Assembly: GCF_029784135.1 (NCBI RefSeq)
Contig: NC_073745.1
Location: 48,577,119 to 48,641,118, forward strand
DNA: 64,000 bases
Direction of reading: 5' to 3'
From: Toxorhynchites rutilus septentrionalis
Taxonomy: Eukaryota; Arthropoda; Insecta; Diptera; Culicidae
The position numbers and the translations under genes were made by a program. Under the pieces are notes generated by a model. The model made no database searches, was not told the origin of the DNA, and saw only the letters and a list, made by a program, of their open reading frames with translations. Of this stretch, positions 33,429 to 43,855 are shown in pieces; position 1 is the stretch's first letter; each line of letters opens with the position of its first letter.

Positions 33429-34440
33429 TAGGGTGATCATTTCCATTTTAGGGTTGCCCAAAAACTCAATTTTTTCCCATTTTTTCCAAAAAATGATTTT
33501 TTTTGTTTAAATTCATAACTTTTGAACTACTGTACCGATTCTGATGATCTACATATCAAATTAATAAGGTGACCATTTTCATTTTAGGGCAGTTCGAAAG
33601 ATCATTTTTCCCATTTTTTCCAAAAATTACTTTTTTAAAAAACTCATAAGAACTACTGCACCGATTCAAATAATCGACATATCAAATTAAAGCCAATTAG
33701 ATAGGCTCTAAAGTAATAATAGTAGTAAATATTACACTTGCAGAAATTTTGGATTTTGGCCTTGTAATTATTGATTTTATTTTTTTTCATAGTTCACATT
33801 GTCTCTGGACCAAGGGTGCTATATTTTCCAATATTTTTTCTTGAAAGCTAAGATTTTTTAGATAACACATCTAAAATTCAGAAATGCGTTATTTTGTGTT
33901 ATTGAGTTATGATTTTTCAAAATTAACCGATGGTCCGAAGAATCATTTTTCCCTTTTTTTACAAAAATGACTTTTTTTAAAATTCATAACTTTTAAACTA
34001 CCGGGCCGATACAGATGATCGATATACCAATTTGAAGCCACATGAAATACAACATGTGCACAAAAATTGGATTCCAATCGCATAAGAATATTGAACGAAA
34101 ACTGAAAACATGTTAACTTTGCAAAATCACTCGAAAACAAAAAAAACACCTCTCTGATATTCGGATATGTTGTGTAGAAAACCCTCAGCTTTAAAAAAAA
34201 TATATAAAAAATATGGTGACCTTAGTACCGAAACCATGTAAGCTATGAAAAACAATTACAATCAATAATTACGAAAACAAAATCAGTTTTTTTTTCAAGT
34301 ATAATGTATTTCAAATGAAGCTCTAGCTCATTGACTTTAATTTGATATATAGATCATCTAAATCGGTCCAGTAGTTATGAATTATTGAAAAAGATCATTT
34401 TTGGAAAAAAGGGGGAAAAGTTGATTTTTCGGACCACCAA
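33429..34440. mobile_element. Fold-back repeat, family A, copy 2
   Basis: It begins AGGGTGATCATTTCCATTTT and carries repeated AATTCATAACTTTTGAACTA phrases. In its right half the same material appears inverted (AATTACGAAAACAAAATC, GATCATCTAAATCGGTCCAG). It matches 6733-7622, with extra internal duplication on the left side (33520, 33645 and 33970 each repeat the 'CATAACTTTT..ACTAC' phrase). No coding. Confidence 0.7.
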
Positions 34441-36328
34441 TTTTTATGAGAAATCTGACAATCCCTATATCGGTTTGGCATGGAATACAATTCTGTGCTT
34501 GACCCATTCTCACCCCCACTCAGTGTAAATATGAGATTATTTCTAAAAAATATTGAAATTCGAATGGGAAAAAATCAGTAATGACCCATCGACGGTATAT
34601 AAAGTTTGGCAAGTCAGTATAGCATCCGCGCCTGAACTGTTTCCGTAAATCTGAATCGTAAATCTTGAGAACGTTGTCGAAAACTGCCGTAATTTTGCAA
34701 AGTGACGCAAGCGCCAGAGGGAAGAATTTTCAGTACGAGACTTTTCGTAAAATTGCATGTGTAATCAGCTTACGCGTACATTACGAAAATCTGATCTGTT
34801 CAAATTGTGTACACTTGATGGAAAAACATTGCCATCGACTTGATTTTTGAAAAAAATGCCGTTTTATTTAAGCTATTTTACCAACGCCAATTTGTTATGG
34901 AAACAGCAAAATTTAATCGCTGTTTCCACAACCGATTGGCGTTCATCCATAAATGTATGCGAGAATCTGTTTCCAATTATTTTATCCAAAATGCTGCCGT
35001 TGAGCAGAGCATGAGAAAGCATCAGGGAGAAAAGTTCCACACATTTTCCGACTTTGTAATATGCGTTGAACAGGCTAACATAGTTGAGAACCCGATTGTA
35101 ACAATTATAGACAGTACCATTTTTTTCCAACCCAAAATACAATTGAAAACATTGAAAACATAAGATAATCCCGTCCAGAATCATCCGATGTAAAGCAGAT
35201 ACAGTTTATGCGAGTATGTTTTAAGTTTTGTTACAAGATGCGTTTCGATGGAGGATTTATAAAAGTGCAGCTTTTCACCAAATCCGACATTTGCCCTTCA
35301 ATCAACACTCAGCAATCCATCCGAAAGAGAAATGAGCATGTGAGAAAGTAAACAGCGTCAAGAAGCTTTATCGCTTGATACCTGAGGATAGAAGACATCA
35401 TTGCCATCAAAAGACATCAATTCTGGTAATCAACAATTAAATTGATGAGTTTAAACTAATTAGTTACAATTTTTATGTGCAATATGTGATCGATCATGGA
35501 TATTTTTTTCCTTTGAGGTGAGTTTGATTTTATGAATTTAAATATTTGACGAGATTTATAAACAGAGCAAAGTACATTATTTGTAGTTCTGAAACAAATT
35601 TCTATTATAAATGTAGCACTGCATGGGGATGGACTGTTTTGGATTAAAATATTTGACATGACGAACTTTTCGGAAAAGTGATTTTCATTATGCTAAACGT
35701 TCATTACGGAAGATGTTTTTATGTGAAATTTGCTGTCCCTGCTAATCCATTCTATGCTATCAGATCAGATAGAAAATCACTTCCTATCATAATTAAATCA
35801 CGTCACACCATAGGGAAAATGGCGCTTGCGCCACATCACAGTGGAAATGGCGCTTGCGCCACTCCGTTTTTAGGCTTTTACGGGGTAATTTTTTCACATT
35901 TCTGTAAAACTTCGCAGTTGTTTGAAAGCATTTGGAATTCTTCATCGATCTATAACAAAAAAAGGAAAATGTCAATTTTGGCGCTTGCGTCACTTTGCGA
36001 GATTACGGCAGAAAAGCACACCTCATGTCTTCGATATACACTCTGTTACGGTGTTTTGTTCCCATCAACAACATTGTAGGAAACCCTGATTCACATAAAT
36101 TCTACGCAAAAGACAACAACACTCGTAACGCTTGTTCCGCATATCAGGATAAAAATCGATCATTTGTAGATCGATGAGTTTGTTCTGAAATTGAGCCGAA
36201 ACTTTCGTCACTGCCAGTCGAAAGGCATTTCAAACCATGTCCAAATTTGTTCTTTGAGGTAAGGAAAATATGTTTCAAGTTTAACTTGTTATAAAAAGTA
36301 TTGACAAATGCTGCACAATTTATTTTTG
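34441..36328. other. Non-coding stretch with inverted repeat pieces
   Basis: No known protein. 34683-34716 (CTGCCGTAATTTTGCAAAGT, GACGCAAGCGCCA) is inverted at 35980-36012. The palindrome GGCGCTTGCGCC occurs at 35821-35832 and 35849-35860. A TTATAAAAG core-promoter-like site followed by CAACACTCAG lies at 35258-35310, but the ATG downstream (35331) opens only a 2-codon frame. Open frames at 34840-35163 and 35678-36079 resemble nothing I recognise. Confidence 0.45.
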
Positions 36329-36840
36329 ACGTAGGACTACGTCTTTCATTTCTGTACCGGGGTGTAAGTTCGAAAACGAAAGAGTGACGCTGGACTGCAA
36401 AGTTTTGAACTCTAATACCTCTTTTCCGGCTAAACGGAGTGCTATGATAATCATTTCATTCGAAAGACAAAATGCCCACGAGTTATATGATTGTGAATTG
36501 TTGACCCGGAAACTTGTTTCAATAGCTTTAAAATTGCTTAGGAAACAGGTTATTGAAACCTTTATATACGGTTACGCATACGCTCTGGAAATCCATTCAT
36601 CTCAAAGATGTAGAACCCTAGGTTGATCACTTGAAATGTAGTATTATATTATAATGTAATCCAAATTAAGAAATAAAAAGAATTTAAGTGAAAAAAAGTG
36701 GAAATCCATTCAGTTGATGCGGCGATGTGAGATGAGGAAGGTCGCACTCAGACGCCTATGCATTATGGTCTTCTTTTCCAATTCCATTTCTCTTCTGCAG
36801 TTGAACCGAATGGATGGGTATAAAACGCTTCCTTTGCTTT
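36329..36840 (+). promoter_or_regulatory. Histone-type upstream module leading into H3
   Basis: GACGTAGGACTACGTC at 36329-36344 is followed by TTTCATTTCTGTACCGGGGT, CGAAAACGAAAG, and near 36820 the core promoter GGGTATAAAACGC. It aligns with the inverted module ending at 61045. H3-related coding follows, so in this second subtype too the module is tied to a histone gene. Confidence 0.65.
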
Positions 36841-36854
36841 CTACCTCTATTCTC

Positions 36855-37232
36855 GTACCGTGAGGACTCGTTTCATTGGGACCGGTAAATCTACCGGTGG
36901 TAAGGCACCACGAAAACAGCTCGGAGAAGTGCACCAGCCGCAGGAGGTGTGAAGAAGCCACATCAGAACTGACCCGGAACCGTCGCTTTGCGTGAAATTC
37001 GTCGCTATCAGAAGTCGACCGAATTGCTGATCCGCAAGCTACTTTTGCAGCGTTTGGTTCGTGGAATTGCCCAGGACTTAAAAACCGACTTGCGGTTCCA
37101 AAGTTCCGCGGTTATGGCTCTGCGGGAGGCCTATTCGAAGATAGCAATTTGTGTGCTAAGCCATGCAAAACGCGTCACATCATGCCCAAGGACATCCAGC
37201 TGGTCCGTCGTATCCGAGGAGAGCGTGCTTAA
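36855..37232 (+). pseudogene. Histone H3 pseudogene
   Basis: Residues KSTGGKAPRKQL from the H3 tail appear near 36890. Then, after frame changes, [19 protein letters not shown] (from 36970), [34 protein letters not shown], and finally [13 protein letters not shown] with a TAA at 37230-37232. Most of the segment around EAYLVGLFEDTNLCAIH has been lost and replaced by a short unrelated stretch. The start codon region reads TRFIGTGKSTGG instead of ARTKQTARKSTGG. Several frames are needed, so it is a pseudogene. A stem-loop follows 57 bp after the stop. Confidence 0.92.
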
Positions 37233-37288
37233 ACAGCCGCGCTTCCACTTTCGTCATTATTATCATAGTACCGTAGCATATAATCAAC

Positions 37289-37304
37289 GGCCCTTTCCAG
37301 GGAC
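37289..37304 (+). terminator. Histone-type 3' stem-loop after H3
   Basis: GGCCCTTTCCAGGGAC has the histone stem with one terminal imperfect pair and a TTTC-type loop, followed by ACCAAAT. It matches the position expected for an H3 mRNA 3' end. Confidence 0.75.
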
Positions 37305-37344
37305 ACCAAATTTGATTGATTGGAGTTCAGAAAAGTTTTTGTAG

Positions 37345-37488
37345 GCCGAACTGAAAGAAGCATTTAGCGAAAATCGTGGTGTCGATGATAATTCGATACC
37401 GATGGGCGCCATTGACTATGGATTTGATAATGACGAATACGAGATACATGATAGTGGATATTTCACCATATCGAAGAAATCACATTGA
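37345..37488 (+). CDS. Exon-like open frame of unknown origin
   Basis: After AAGTTTTTGTAG, a plausible splice acceptor, 48 codons stay open to TGA at 37486: AELKEAFSENRGVDDNSIPM, then GAIDYGFDNDEYEIHDSGYF and TISKKSH. The residue mix (acidic, with Tyr and Asp pairs) looks more like real coding than chance. It has no partner exon that I can find. It lies 56 bp after the H3 stem-loop and is followed by non-coding DNA. It could be the last exon of a host gene, or the end of a mobile-element ORF. I do not recognise the family. Confidence 0.35.
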   Translation, partial: AELKEAFSENRGVDDNSIPMGAIDYGFDNDEYEIHDSGYFTISKKSH

Positions 37489-38283
37489 TGACAGCTGCGT
37501 TCTAAAATTATTTATATACGAATGCCGCAATCAATAGAAATCCGTATTTCATTTTTTTTAGCGTATCCAATTAATGATGATGATGGCCCACCTCATACCC
37601 CTACAAAGGTCTGAACAGGCCGATTTATCTAATAGATAATATTTATGTTTGAAACAATAACGAAACCAGTGTTAAAAAACAATCAAAGCGAACTGGCTCT
37701 GTTGCAGGCATAAATTTCTATTAATTGAACATTATAAATAGGCAAAAACTGTAGAATAAAAACAAACAATGTTCCAGTTCATTTCGACATAATCTCAACT
37801 TCAGGTCCAAAGTTTTTCAAGGCATGTCAAGAAAATTTCCAACCCGGGAAGATCCTTGACTGATTGGGAATTGAACGTAATGTCTGATAGTTTCTGCTTA
37901 GAACATAAAAGAGATCTGCCACAATTCAGAAATACTTGATATAACTATCTGATAAAAAGATAGTTTTCAAGAATCCTGAATGAGCTATCTCCATTCCAGC
38001 TTCCACTACAGACCCTACAACAAATTCATTGTGTATCAGTTTTCTGCCAGTGTTCATTATTAACATAGTCCAGGCCCACCAAACGCGCGCGAGGCTCAAA
38101 CTTTCGTAGACAACTCTTGTTATTTTTTTTTCTTGAAATACGCAATAAAAAATTGAAAAGAAAAACATCATCATCATCAGTACGAGCATGGTAGTTTATG
38201 ACACCTGTGATTAAATTTTGTAATTTCAATCAATTGGAAGCATAATTAAATAATTTAACGAAAAATTTTCTTCAAAATAAAAA
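37489..38283. other. Non-coding stretch to the 3' end of the LINE
   Basis: No gene was recognised. The last part (about 38220-38283) is probably the 3' untranslated region of the minus-strand LINE that ends its ORF at 38290. Confidence 0.4.
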
Positions 38284-38289
38284 ACCTGT

Positions 38290-38887
38290 TCACAAAACAG
38301 ATTTCACGTGTGAAATACACATTTTCTTAAACTCTGCCATTATTGCCGCACGTTTTATTTCTCTGGGCATCGAATTGTAAAAATTTATCCCTTCATATAA
38401 CAACGAATTCTGCGACCTAGTAAACATAAAGTTTGGTGTCCTAGCATCGTTCGCGATTCTTGTATTGTATCTATGAACATCACTTCCTCTTTCAATTCGA
38501 TCACACAAATATCGAGGCAGCATACCGTTTAAAATTTTAAAGATGAACACCATTGTCAAGTAATAAATTCTTTGCTTCACAGATAACCACTGTAGCGCGT
38601 CCAACATCAAATTGGAGGAAGTGTATCTACTACATCTTAAAATCAAACGCATAACCTTATTTTGTAAACGCTGCAATCTCGTTATTTGTGTATTGTTTGC
38701 AAGGAACAGGATCGACGAGCAAAAGTCTATGTGTGGTGAGATCAACGATTTATATAATTTAATTTTACTATTTATTGTCAACTCTTTCTTCAAACGACAC
38801 AAAACGCCGTACTTTTGTGCAATCTTCTTGATAACATTATTGATGTGAGACTTAAAAGTTAAATTGTCATCAATGATAACTCCTAAA
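38290..38887 (-). pseudogene. LINE ORF2 C-terminal segment
   Basis: Continues directly from the reverse transcriptase after the mariner insertion: YLGVIIDDNLTFKSHI, KKIAQKYGVLCRLKKEL, IKLYKSLISPHIDFCSSILF, RLQRLQNKVMRLIL, and RYNTRIANDARTPNF, ending at 38290. The 'lYkslisPhidyc' and 'lqrlQnkamRli' phrases are standard for the thumb and C-terminal region of Jockey/CR1-like elements. It stays open for 170 codons. Confidence 0.85.
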
Positions 38888-38889
38888 TA

Positions 38890-40186
38890 AAGGGTGTGTC
38901 ACATCAAATTGCATCACGGAAAAAACGCTGTAGAAATTCGCCCAGTAGACCGATCCTTTTGAAAATTTTAGACAGTAAAATAAAAACTATTAAACAACTT
39001 TTGGCATTTTCTTTTTATTCATACTTCGAGCCCAAGCCCGTATGCTCGCACCTTCCTTTTTACCCCGTCCATAAGGTTCTGTACAACGTCAGGTTGTAGT
39101 TTTTTTTAACAGAAATCCGTTTTCTCTTGAAGTCCGCCTCCGATTTGACAACTTTTGGGTTCTTCCGGAGAGCCTGCTTCATAATCGCCCAATATTTCTC
39201 TATTGGGCGAAGCTCCAGCGCGTTGGGTGGGTTCATTTCCTTTGGCACGAAGGTGACCCCGTTGGCTTCGTACCACTCCAACACGTCCTTTGAATAGTGG
39301 CACGAAGCGAGATCCGGCCAGAAGATGGTCGGGCCCTCGTGCTGCTTCAATAGTGGTAGTAAGCGCTTCTGTAGGCACTCCTTAAGGTAAACCTGCCCGT
39401 TTGCCGTGCCGGTCATCACGAAGGGGGCGCTCCGCTTTCCGAAAGAGCAGATCGCTTGCCACACCATGTACTTTTTGGGAAACTTGGATAGTTTCTGCTT
39501 GCGAATCTCCTCCGGAACGCTGAATTTGTCCTCTGCGGAGAAGAACAACAGGCCCGGCAGCTGACGAAAGTCCGCTTTGACGTAGGTTTCGTCGTCCATT
39601 ACCAGGCAATGCGGCTTCGTCAGCATTTCGGTGTACAGCTTCCGGGATCGCGTCTTCCCCACCATGTTTTGCCTTTCGTCGCGGTTAGGAGCCTTCTGAA
39701 CCTTGTATGTACGCAGGCCCTCCCGCTGCTTGGTCCGCTGGACGAATGAACTTGACAAATTCAGCTTATTGGCGACATCCCAGACCGAACTTCTCGTATC
39801 ACGTCTAAACTGCTTAACTACGCGCTTGTGATCTTTTTCACTGACGGAGCATCCATTTTTGCCGTTCTTCACCTTCCGGTCGATGGTTAGGTTCTCGAAG
39901 TATCGTTTTAGTACTCTGCTGACCGTGGATTGGACGATTCCAAGCATCTTACCGATGTCCCGATGTGACAACTCCGGATTCTCGAAATGAGTGCGCAGGA
40001 TTAATTCACGACGCTCTTTTTCATTCGACGACATTTTTCCAAATTTACGAAAAATTGTCAGTGAAGCATGGCCAACGTGATCTATACACTCTTATCTGAT
40101 TATAAGCGAAAGCTGAAGATATAATTCCTGAAAATTAAATTTCTACAGCGTTTTTTCCGTGATGCAATTTGATGTGACACACCCTT
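38890..40186 (-). mobile_element. ITmD37E transposon, full length
   Basis: The terminal inverted repeats run from AAGGGTGTGTCACATCAAAT to at least CTGTAGAAAT, nearly 50 bp, and are practically identical at both ends. TA flanks it at 38888-38889 and 40187-40188. It has 1297 bp with one transposase gene. It is inserted in the LINE, whose reading frame is exactly restored when element plus one TA is removed. The high end similarity suggests a recent insertion. A truncated relative is at 14719. Confidence 0.95.
39019..40034 (-). pseudogene. ITmD37E transposase, C-terminal frameshift
   Basis: DDE transposase of the element at 38890-40186. It is open from ATG at 40034 to 39060, 324 codons. The N-terminus is MSSNEKERRELILRTHFENP, with helix-turn-helix LSHRDIGKMLGIVQSTVSRV. 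The catalytic core is CLVMDDETYVKAD (first Asp), IFWPDLASCHYSKDV (second Asp) and LRPIEKYWAI (Glu). There are 37 residues between the last two, which defines the D37E class. The final 15 residues (RISVKKNYNLTLYRTLW) are out of frame: an A8 run at 39100-39107 appears one base short, and the other frame gives LQPDVVQNLMDGVKRKVRAY, ending in a TGA at 39019. So the catalytic domain is intact but the natural C-terminus is lost. Confidence 0.92.
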
Positions 40187-40189
40187 TAC

Positions 40190-41643
40190 TTGATTTCTTT
40201 CACGCGTTCTAATGTCTCACCATCTATTGCAAAATTTACGTCAAGACTGGAGTTTGCTGAAGAAATTAACATGTATTTTGTTTTGCCAACATTCAATTTC
40301 AATTGTTTAAATTTAAGCCACTGAGCCAGAGAATGCAAATATTCGTCTATGTGCTCCGCGATTTCTTTTACATCCTTAGCTGCGATGAACATCGTCCGCG
40401 AACAAATTAATGTCACAGTATCGTAAAACCCGTCGCAGATCAATTATGTACAGAATAAATAAAATGGGCCCTAAAGGTGCGTCCACATTATGCCGAATGA
40501 TGCCGATCGGCCTGTACCAGGCGGCATATTCGGTTCGTAATGTGGACGTCACATCGGGTGCACGAAGCCGAAGTCCCATCGGATGCACGAAGCCGTCACG
40601 AACACACAAAGCACTATGTCGTCAACGCTAATTTACTTCGTTTTGTTTTGGCTCGACTTTCTCGAACCGGACCCACCTGTTTCGGGTTGGGTTCGGTTTG
40701 ATTCGAGTCGGTTGCCGGCACGTCGGCAAGCCCGTGCGGTACGTCCACATTTAGGCGGCTTTACCGGGCGGCCAAGGCCGATTGGCGTAATGTGGACGCG
40801 TCTTAAGACACTTCCCTGCGGCACCCCGAGTGAGTTGCCGATGGGACTGGAAACAGAATCGTTGAAACGAGTCTTTTGAGTTCTGTCGCACAAATAGCTT
40901 TCAAACCATTTATACGCCATCCCTACAATTCCAATGCGCTTCATTGTTTGTAACAATAAGGGCCTAGAAATTGTTTCAAAAGCGCGTTTAAGATCCAGAA
41001 ATACCGCAAAAATAGCCTCTTTCGCCTCGATATTTTCTTTCCATTTTGCTAATACCAGATTCAGTGCGGTTTCACAAGAGTGTCCCTCTCGGTATCCCGA
41101 CTGTTCGGGTATTAGCAAATTGTTGTTATCAATAAAATGTATCAGCTGACCTTTTACAACGAGTTCTAAAATTTTCTCTAATATGTGCAGCATGTTAATA
41201 GGACGGTACTCTTCGGCTTTATCCGTCCCATTAACTATGGGGATTGGAATCAAAAGTGATTCCTTCCGAACCTGTGGCACGTGCCCTGTTCGCAGAGATT
41301 CATTAATTAGGTTCAGCAGACCGTGTCCAATGACATAAAAGCAATCTTGTATCACTTTTGCGTTGACCTTATCGATACCAGCCGATTTTTTCAATGAGAA
41401 ACAAATACCTTTCAACTCTGCAAAAGTGATGGGTGAAAAACAATCTAGTCTGCAATTGATACTTATCGGCTGTATTATTTCGTTAGGTTCATTGACCCAG
41501 TCAATACTTTGGTTGATCAGCAGAACACTATTAACGAAATAACTGTTAAATTTATTTGCTATAATTTGGTCTGATTGCTCTTCTGACCCTCTGAAAACTA
41601 TGGACCGCGGTATACTATTTTTAGAATTTAATAAGGTTTTCAA
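40190..41643 (-). pseudogene. LINE reverse transcriptase, split by a MITE
   Basis: Motifs in order: KKSAGIDKVNAKV, EEYRPINMLHILEKILELVV, EQSGYREGHSCETAL, AVFLDLKRAFETISR (first active-site Asp), LGVPQGSVL at the MITE boundary (40804), GPILFILYIIDL, and then INLFADD (the two catalytic Asps) near 40395. After ADD a small deletion shifts frame, and FIAAKDVKEIAEHIDEYL continues to ERVKEIK at 40190, where the ITmD37E element is inserted. It synthesised cDNA from the LINE RNA at the nicked site. It is inactive because of the insertions and frame breaks. Confidence 0.9.
40475..40803. mobile_element. PIF/Harbinger-type MITE, 329 bp
   Basis: The ends are AGGTGCGTCCACATTATGCC and the complement of AGACGCGTCCACATTACGCC. 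A 3-bp duplication TAA (40472-40474 and 40804-40806) is the TWA target typical of PIF/Harbinger. GC-rich interior with short repeats GGATGCACGAAGCCG. It splits the LINE reverse transcriptase at PQGSVL|GPILF, and removal restores the codons exactly. It has no coding capacity. Confidence 0.88.
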
Positions 41644-42005
41644 TATTTTCCATAGTGTATATATTCACATCTAGTTTTTTTCAATGTCATATTCACAGAT
41701 ATATTCCGCGCGAAGGTGTATCTATTCCAATCATTTTCTAAATTTGTTGTTACGAACTTTTTGTACTTTTTATCTCTTTTGTGTTTGAGACGCAGCAGAT
41801 CAAAAGAGTACGTATATTAGGAGTATATTAGTCAGAACAGCTGCTTTGTCATTCAGATGTCCCGTCATAGCTGTAAAATCAAGGCTTGTCGAAACAAGTT
41901 AAGACACGGCTTCTTTTGAATATCTATTCCAGGATTTGATCTTTGTTCTATTTCCATCAAGATTATTCTGTTCATTCTTAATGTGAACAAAAAATTGTCT
42001 CATGA

Positions 42006-42539
42006 TCAGTTATTTTGAACAGTAGAGAAATTTGAAAACACGTGATCAATAAGAGTTCTACTATTTTTAGAAATTCTAGTAGCTTCGGAAACAGATTGTT
42101 TCAGGTTAAAATATTGTGATAATTGTTTCAATTGATTCGAATTATGCACATTAAGCCAGTCAATGTTTAAATCACCAGCAATTACATTTAACTTACTGCA
42201 ATCAACGAAACTTTCCCACCAGTTTTCCAAAATTTCTGAAAAACGCTGGTCACTTGAACTGGGGGAGTGATATATAGTTCCATAAATTCCCATCTGCATG
42301 CCTTTCTCAACTGAAACAGCCAAGAACCAATTATTTTCCACAGCTTCGTTTACACGAATGTTGAATTTAATTGATTCTTTTGCATAAATAGTCACACCTC
42401 CAGTATGTCTGGAGTGCGATAAGCAAAAAGCAACATTATAACCAGGAATGTAGTACTGATCAAATGACTCTACATCAACTATGTGAGTTTCAGAAAGAAA
42501 AACCATCTGAGGATGCATGCTTTCTACAAGATATCGCAT
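42006..42539 (-). pseudogene. LINE apurinic-type endonuclease domain
   Basis: The frame opens with MVFLSETHIVDVESFDQYYI, the 'lsETwl' motif with catalytic Glu. It then has HTGGVTIYAKES, GTIYHSPSSSDQRFSEILEN and NVIAGDLNIDWL (Asp and Asn of the active site), and ends TLIDHVFSNF. This is the nuclease that nicks target DNA to prime reverse transcription. The start of the domain lies just upstream in frame (IYLNIAGLSTN near 42580). The segment from 42005 to 41650, which should link to reverse transcriptase, has stops. Confidence 0.85.
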
Positions 42540-42597
42540 TTCTGCACAATTTGTAGAAAGCCCAGCAATATTCAGATAAATTATTGCTAACTTATTC

Positions 42598-43041
42598 TCA
42601 CATATATTTTTTCTGAACTGCTATTTGGTTTGAAAAATGTTGCTGAAAACTGATGAAAACATCAGAGGAATATTGATCACTCATCCCAATAATTTTCAAT
42701 TTTGGTTTCATTGGTTTTGGTATAAAAGTACTGAACCTTTCGCCAAGATTGCTCTCAATTCCATTTCTCTCAACATTATCCCCTGCTGCACACTCCACAA
42801 TAATCGAGCCATTTTTTCCGTTTCTGAAATTTGCTATTTTGTAAATTTTTGGATCTAATTTAGTTTTCAAAATTTTCCTGGTTTCGTCACTTTTTTTATC
42901 CGACTCGACTGGTTTCACCACAATAACTGGACGAGCCTTACGAGCCGTGACATTCGCGTAGGTTTCGATATTGTTTTTATATTCCTTCATAATTTCTTTT
43001 CGCATTAAATCATTACTTTTATTAATCAACATAATTTTCAA
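42598..43041 (-). pseudogene. LINE ORF1-like protein, partial
   Basis: 147 codons open, with a lysine-rich middle (ETRKILKTKLDPKIYKIANF) and the phrase IPKPMKPKLKIIGM, typical of LINE ORF1 proteins that bind RNA. No CCHC zinc knuckle is seen in the open part. It lies just upstream of the endonuclease on the same strand and is probably the remaining end of ORF1. Confidence 0.6.
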
Positions 43042-43060
43042 TAAAGTTTTTGTCGCAATT

Positions 43061-43308
43061 TACGCTAGTTATGTCATCTTCAAATCGAAGTAAATATGCA
43101 ATATTCCCTTGCACCATTCCCCTCTTTTAATGACAAAATTTCCCACCGGTGAAACAGTGATAAGGGAATCGAAGACTATAGATAATCGAGTCCACGCTGT
43201 ATTCATTATTTACACTAAAGTTCTGTAAATTTACATTTAAAAATGAAGTGTTCGGAGTTTGAATCTATATCTATCCGGAATATGAATCAAAACGGTATTC
43301 GTTATGAT
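43061..43308. other. Non-coding stretch beyond the LINE 5' end
   Basis: No recognisable feature. It probably includes the 5' end of the LINE, whose exact border is not visible. Confidence 0.4.
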
Positions 43309-43855
43309 CAGGGTGTCGACTCAAAATCCAAAATAAAATTCCCTTACTTTCCCTGGTTTTCCAGTAATTTTTCATAAAATTCCAGATGTAGACTAGTGAT
43401 TAAATTTGCTGCTAGTTCTGTAGTTTTAGTTCTTAAAACAAAATACAATGACATTTGCCAACGTATGTCGATATCTTCGAATAAATTAATTGTTCGTGAT
43501 TGTTGATATTGAGTTAAACAACGACTTAGAAGGGTCGTAAAAATACGCAATTTAATTTTTAAATACAGTTCAAAGATAACTGTACAGAACGAGTTATTTT
43601 GATTTGGATTAATTTCACGGAAATGTTACGATCTTAACGAAACATTTCTTTTCTTACAAACTTTCGACTTCCTTCTGTGCTTCTTTCTTACGACTTTCCT
43701 GAATGAGAATTTCGAACTCGTTGAACCACCTATCTCAACATTTTTATTAATGCTATCCTTCCAAAGTGAAACATAGCATCATAAACTTGTCGCATAGCAC
43801 AACCGTTTCGTCACGCATGTTTCCATGAAAACATTCGATGTTAACCCTTTCACTA

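Larger units (their letters stand above)
38284..43060 (-). mobile_element. Non-LTR retrotransposon (LINE), nested insertions
   Basis: Reading from high to low coordinates on the minus strand, there is an ORF1-like frame (42598-43041), then endonuclease (42006-42539), reverse transcriptase (40804-41643, continuing 40190-40474) and the C-terminal part (38290-38887). It is interrupted by a MITE (40475-40803) and an ITmD37E element (38890-40186). Removing both together with one copy of their target duplications restores the reading (SVL|GPI and EIK|YLG). The element is a LINE with ORF1 and an endonuclease/RT ORF2, of the broad Jockey/CR1 type; its exact clade cannot be set by eye. Confidence 0.88.

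Noticed and set aside
34840..35163. 107-codon plus-strand open frame
   Set aside because: No family recognised, no splice or promoter support; open frames exist on both strands here, which fits chance.
39106..39609. Open frames overlapping the ITmD37E transposase
   Set aside because: They are other-frame shadows of the catalytic domain coding sequence.
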